DNA of 7,663 nt from Desulfobacterales bacterium (GTDB taxonomy: Bacteria; Desulfobacterota; Desulfobacteria; Desulfobacterales; C00003106): the NCBI GenBank assembly GCA_030594505.1, contig JAUVFC010000078.1:1-7663 (forward strand), read 5' to 3'. The notes below the pieces were generated by a model. The model did not search any database, was not told the origin of the DNA, and saw only the letters and a list, made by a program, of their open reading frames with translations. Of the stretch, positions 6,015 through 7,663 are shown piece after piece (positions within the stretch are counted from its first letter, which is position 1; each line of letters starts with the position of its first letter). A program made the position numbers and the translations under genes.

Positions 6015-6158
6015 TGAGGCCTTTGCAAAACAGCCATTTTTCCGTGATGCAGCGTCAGACTTCAAATTTTAATCCTCAAAATACATAATGTATTCCTCCG
6101 GTTAAAATTTTCGTATTCCTTGCCTGACAAAAAAATGTCGTGTTTTTCAAAGGCCTCA
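6015..6158. mobile_element. 144-bp MITE-like, full-length imperfect palindrome
   Basis: The ends TGAGGCCTTTG (6015-6025) and CAAAGGCCTCA (6148-6158) are perfect 11-bp terminal inverted repeats. The complementarity continues imperfectly inward (for example AAATTTTAA on both arms) to a near-perfect centre around AATACATAATGTATT. The element has no protein-coding capacity. This is the structure of a non-autonomous miniature transposable element or a large cruciform-forming repeat. No clear target-site duplication is visible. It sits between ssrA and a candidate ssrA promoter. Confidence 0.75.
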
Positions 6159-6214
6159 GTGTGTGGTGTAAGTAAAGCAGGAAATAAACTTTATTTCACA
6201 AGCACTGTTTAGCT

Positions 6215-6244
6215 ATAATGTAACACTATAATACCTGATGTCAA
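6215..6244 (-). promoter_or_regulatory. Candidate sigma-70 promoter for ssrA
   Basis: On the minus strand a perfect -35 TTGACA (6244-6239) is followed by CATTAT (6220-6215) at 18 nt or TACATT (6222-6217) at 16 nt. It points toward ssrA, whose mature 5' end is about 220 nt downstream, so the primary transcript would include the MITE and need RNase P processing. The -10 match is only 4 of 6. Confidence 0.45.
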
Positions 6245-6261
6245 GCGTTAACAAATCCTAT

Positions 6262-6272
6262 GAGGCTGTCCG
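6262..6272 (+). repeat. GAGGCTGTCCG short repeat, copy 1
   Basis: An 11-nt word identical to 7633-7643, followed in both places by related sequence (CAATAAGTTG versus AGAATTATGTC). It may mark an end of a dispersed repeat or insertion-sequence remnant. By itself it is short and could be chance. Confidence 0.35.
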
Positions 6273-6379
6273 CAATAAGTTGCTTAAAACGAGGGCGGAA
6301 TAATCCGGGGCAGGTAAATATTTCCGGGTTATCGTGACCGCAATATAACATAATCCAACAAAAACGATTAGTTACAGCT

Positions 6380-6407
6380 TTGGCATCCCTCTTGCGTTAC
6401 CTATACT
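6380..6407 (+). promoter_or_regulatory. Sigma-70 promoter of the small-peptide/prmA unit
   Basis: TTGGCA (6380-6385, 5 of 6), 16-nt spacer, TATACT (6402-6407, 5 of 6). Transcription would start near 6414, giving a leader of about 45 nt before the ATG at 6461. A 7-bp dyad, ATACTGT (6403-6409) and ACAGTAT (6423-6429), overlaps the -10 and the start point with 20-bp centre spacing, so it could be an operator. Confidence 0.6.
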
Positions 6408-6460
6408 GTAGTTCGGTTGTTCACAGTATCGAAAAATATAATCAGAGAGGATGTGGGACA

Positions 6461-6550
6461 ATGTTGTATGTACTGGCTTTTATGGATGTTGCTTTCTTTG
6501 TAGGGCTCTGCTATTGCACGTACAAAAAACAAAAAAACTTTTTTTATTGA
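6461..6550 (+). CDS. Possible 29-residue single-helix membrane peptide
   Basis: The frame ATG (6461) to TGA (6548-6550) encodes a hydrophobic helix, MLYVLAFMDVAFFVGLCYC, followed by a basic tail TYKKQKNFFY. This is the layout of a small single-pass membrane protein with its C-terminus in the cytoplasm. AGAGAGG (6444-6450) lies ten bases upstream. That spacing is long but usable here, whereas for the ATG at 6451 the same site would have no spacing at all. The stop is 14 nt before the prmA ATG, and its TTGA overlaps an alternative prmA TTG start (6547). It may be a real miniprotein or a translated leader controlling prmA. I do not recognise homologues. Confidence 0.42.
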   Translation: MLYVLAFMDVAFFVGLCYCTYKKQKNFFY

Positions 6551-6564
6551 ACAACTTACCCTTT

Positions 6565-7422
6565 ATGATCAAACTCTGTTTTCCCATACCCCTCACCTGG
6601 GAAGAGTCCCTGTTTGAATTTTGCGAAACTCTTCTTCATACAACCCCGTTCTCGGAAGATATGGGAAAAGGACTGTGGCTGAACCTTCTCTTTGAAAGGG
6701 AGGAGGAAAAAGAGAGCGCGCTTCTCAAGCTAACATCTTTTTGGGATACCCTGAACACCGTGTGGGAGACCGACCATTCTTTTCGTCCTGAAGTCACGTT
6801 AATCGACGCGGACTGGAACACCAAGTGGCAGGAGTTCTTCAGGGTAATCCATGTCACCCCGAACCTTACCATTAAACCTGAATGGGAAGAATACCGTCCC
6901 GAAAATCCAGGTGAGATTGTACTGGTTATCCGTCCGAAAAATGCCTTTGGCACTGGAACGAGTGAGACTACCCAGATCGCGCTCAGGATGTTGGAGCGAG
7001 TTGTTTTTCCCGGGTGTAGGGTGCTGGACGTAGGGACCGGAAGCGGCATACTTGCCGTGGCCGCGGAAAAATTCGGCGCAGATCATGTTGATGCCATTGA
7101 CAATGACCCGGATGTCTTTGAGAATATCAGGGAACATCTGACTCTTAACGCCTGTTCTAAAATCAATCCTATTCATATGGATTTCCAACAATTCTCTCCT
7201 GATGAACAGTACGGTGTGGTGTTGAGTAACCTTATCCTCTCTCAGATAAAACATCTGGTCCCTCGTGTGACCGACTTCCTCACTCCTGAAGGTCGCTGGA
7301 TCGTGTCCGGAATATTAGCCGAACAGGAAGCACTCTTTTTCGAAATGGCGACTAAATACGGCTTTTCAAAGGTAGACTGGGAACGATCAGGAGAATGGGT
7401 GGGGGGACTGCTGAAAAAGTAA
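6565..7422 (+). CDS. prmA: Ribosomal protein L11 methyltransferase (PrmA-like)
   Basis: This is an S-adenosylmethionine-dependent class I methyltransferase expected to trimethylate lysines and the N-terminus of ribosomal protein L11. From ATG 6565 it has 285 residues, close to the roughly 290 of known PrmA. An N-terminal substrate-recognition domain (about 1-110) precedes the catalytic domain. That domain carries FGTGTSETTQ (128-137), SAM motif I VLDVGTGSG (153-161), acidic D179 in AIDNDP, SNLI (221-224) in place of the family's ANI(L), and VSGIL-AEQ, matching the PrmA SGIL..Q segment. The loop normally reads FGTGTHPTT, so H-P is replaced by S-E. The frame is open upstream to 6451, but those residues are not PrmA-like and that ATG lacks Shine-Dalgarno spacing. 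ATG 6565, or TTG 6547 overlapping the peptide stop, is more credible. Neither has its own strong ribosome site, so translation may be coupled to the small frame upstream. Confidence 0.86.
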   Translation: MIKLCFPIPLTWEESLFEFCETLLHTTPFSEDMGKGLWLNLLFEREEEKESALLKLTSFWDTLNTVWETDHSFRPEVTLIDADWNTKWQEFFRVIHVTPNLTIKPEWEEYRPENPGEIVLVIRPKNAFGTGTSETTQIALRMLERVVFPGCRVLDVGTGSGILAVAAEKFGADHVDAIDNDPDVFENIREHLTLNACSKINPIHMDFQQFSPDEQYGVVLSNLILSQIKHLVPRVTDFLTPEGRWIVSGILAEQEALFFEMATKYGFSKVDWERSGEWVGGLLKK

Positions 7423-7568
7423 TCTCGAAATCCCATCTTTTCGCATCTCTGAGTGTGTAAAATCGTTACTGCCAAACAACCCGTCAACTCATAGATATTA
7501 TAACGTTTTGTAACAACAAAAAAGAGAGGTTTATTTTTAAGTCGATAATTAGTACGGAAGGTAAAGTC

Positions 7569-7663
7569 ATGCAGGGCAATATAGAGTACAGATTGGCAGA
7601 TGGGGAAATTCCCTTGGCGTCAGGCTCCATAGGAGGCTGTCCGAGAATTATGTCCGCAACGAA
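7569..7663 (+). CDS. Possible start of an unknown gene (partial)
   Basis: An ATG at 7569 with AAGG (7558-7561) seven bases upstream opens a frame that stays open for 31 codons to the window edge (MQGNIEYRLADGEIPLAS...). No family is recognisable from so little. The frame runs through the second GAGGCTGTCCG copy (7633-7643), so a real gene here may be interrupted or overwritten by a repeat. It is also possible that nothing is encoded. Confidence 0.28.
   Translation, partial: MQGNIEYRLADGEIPLASGSIGGCPRIMSAT
7633..7643 (+). repeat. GAGGCTGTCCG short repeat, copy 2
   Basis: Second copy of the 11-nt word found at 6262-6272, in the same orientation, 20 nt from the window end. The remainder of any element would lie outside the window. 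Confidence 0.35.

Larger units (their letters stand above)
6159..6460. other. Intergenic regulatory region between ssrA/MITE and the prmA unit
   Basis: This spacer between divergent units holds a minus-strand promoter candidate (6215-6244), a plus-strand promoter (6380-6407) with an overlapping dyad, one copy of GAGGCTGTCCG (6262-6272), and a weak hairpin (ATAATCCGG 6300-6308 with CCGGGTTAT 6324-6332, one wobble pair). I see no gene in it before the short frame at 6461. Confidence 0.55.

Noticed and set aside
6451..6564. An in-frame N-terminal extension of PrmA starting at ATG 6451
   Set aside because: The extension is Cys-rich and unlike PrmA, its AGAGAGG is directly abutting the ATG with no spacing, and the family length fits the start at 6565.
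6636..7254. Minus-strand open frames overlapping prmA
   Set aside because: They are antisense to well-matched methyltransferase motifs and have no ribosome-binding sites.

Overview
The window looks like chromosomal DNA from a mesophilic, probably anaerobic Gram-negative bacterium. I favour Desulfobacterota (former Deltaproteobacteria, Syntrophales or Desulfobacterales type), with Nitrospirota as an alternative. The basis is moderate GC, a DUF5752–trehalose synthase pair, an iron-sulfur Old Yellow Enzyme homologue, a one-piece tmRNA with tag ADDYNYALAA, and intergenic regions rich in short palindromic repeats. The taxon is an inference; no 16S or other marker is present.

Left part, minus strand (1-2043). 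A DUF5752 protein (GTG start, 1739) is followed after 39 nt by a GT4 trehalose synthase of the TreT type that runs off the left edge. Upstream of them lie a tRNA-Asn(GUU) gene with its own terminator and, 8 nt from its 5' end, a decayed second copy whose anticodon arm has been replaced by a perfect 9-bp palindrome.

Middle, minus strand (2044-4990). A two-gene, translationally coupled operon (ATGA overlap) encodes (i) an Old Yellow Enzyme barrel with a four-cysteine Fe-S motif fused directly to a universal stress protein domain, and (ii) a separate FAD/NAD(P)-fold flavoprotein. The usual TMADH/2,4-dienoyl-CoA reductase homologues carry a nucleotide-binding flavoprotein domain at the C-terminus. 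Here that position holds a USP domain and a flavoprotein is encoded next door, so the pair may be a split and rewired redox enzyme. The flavoprotein gene contains a perfect 24-bp inverted repeat in its coding sequence. I consider this operon the best candidate for something undescribed.

Right part (4991-7663). A repeat-bearing spacer with two identical 21-nt direct repeats precedes a plus-strand four-helix membrane protein. That gene's stop codon abuts the 3' CCA of the minus-strand ssrA (tmRNA) with no intervening base. Just upstream of ssrA sits a 144-bp, nearly full-length palindromic MITE-like element, which separates it from a TTGACA promoter. Beyond this a plus-strand promoter drives a possible 29-residue single-helix peptide and a PrmA-like ribosomal protein L11 methyltransferase. 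A weakly supported open frame begins at 7569 and runs off the right edge.
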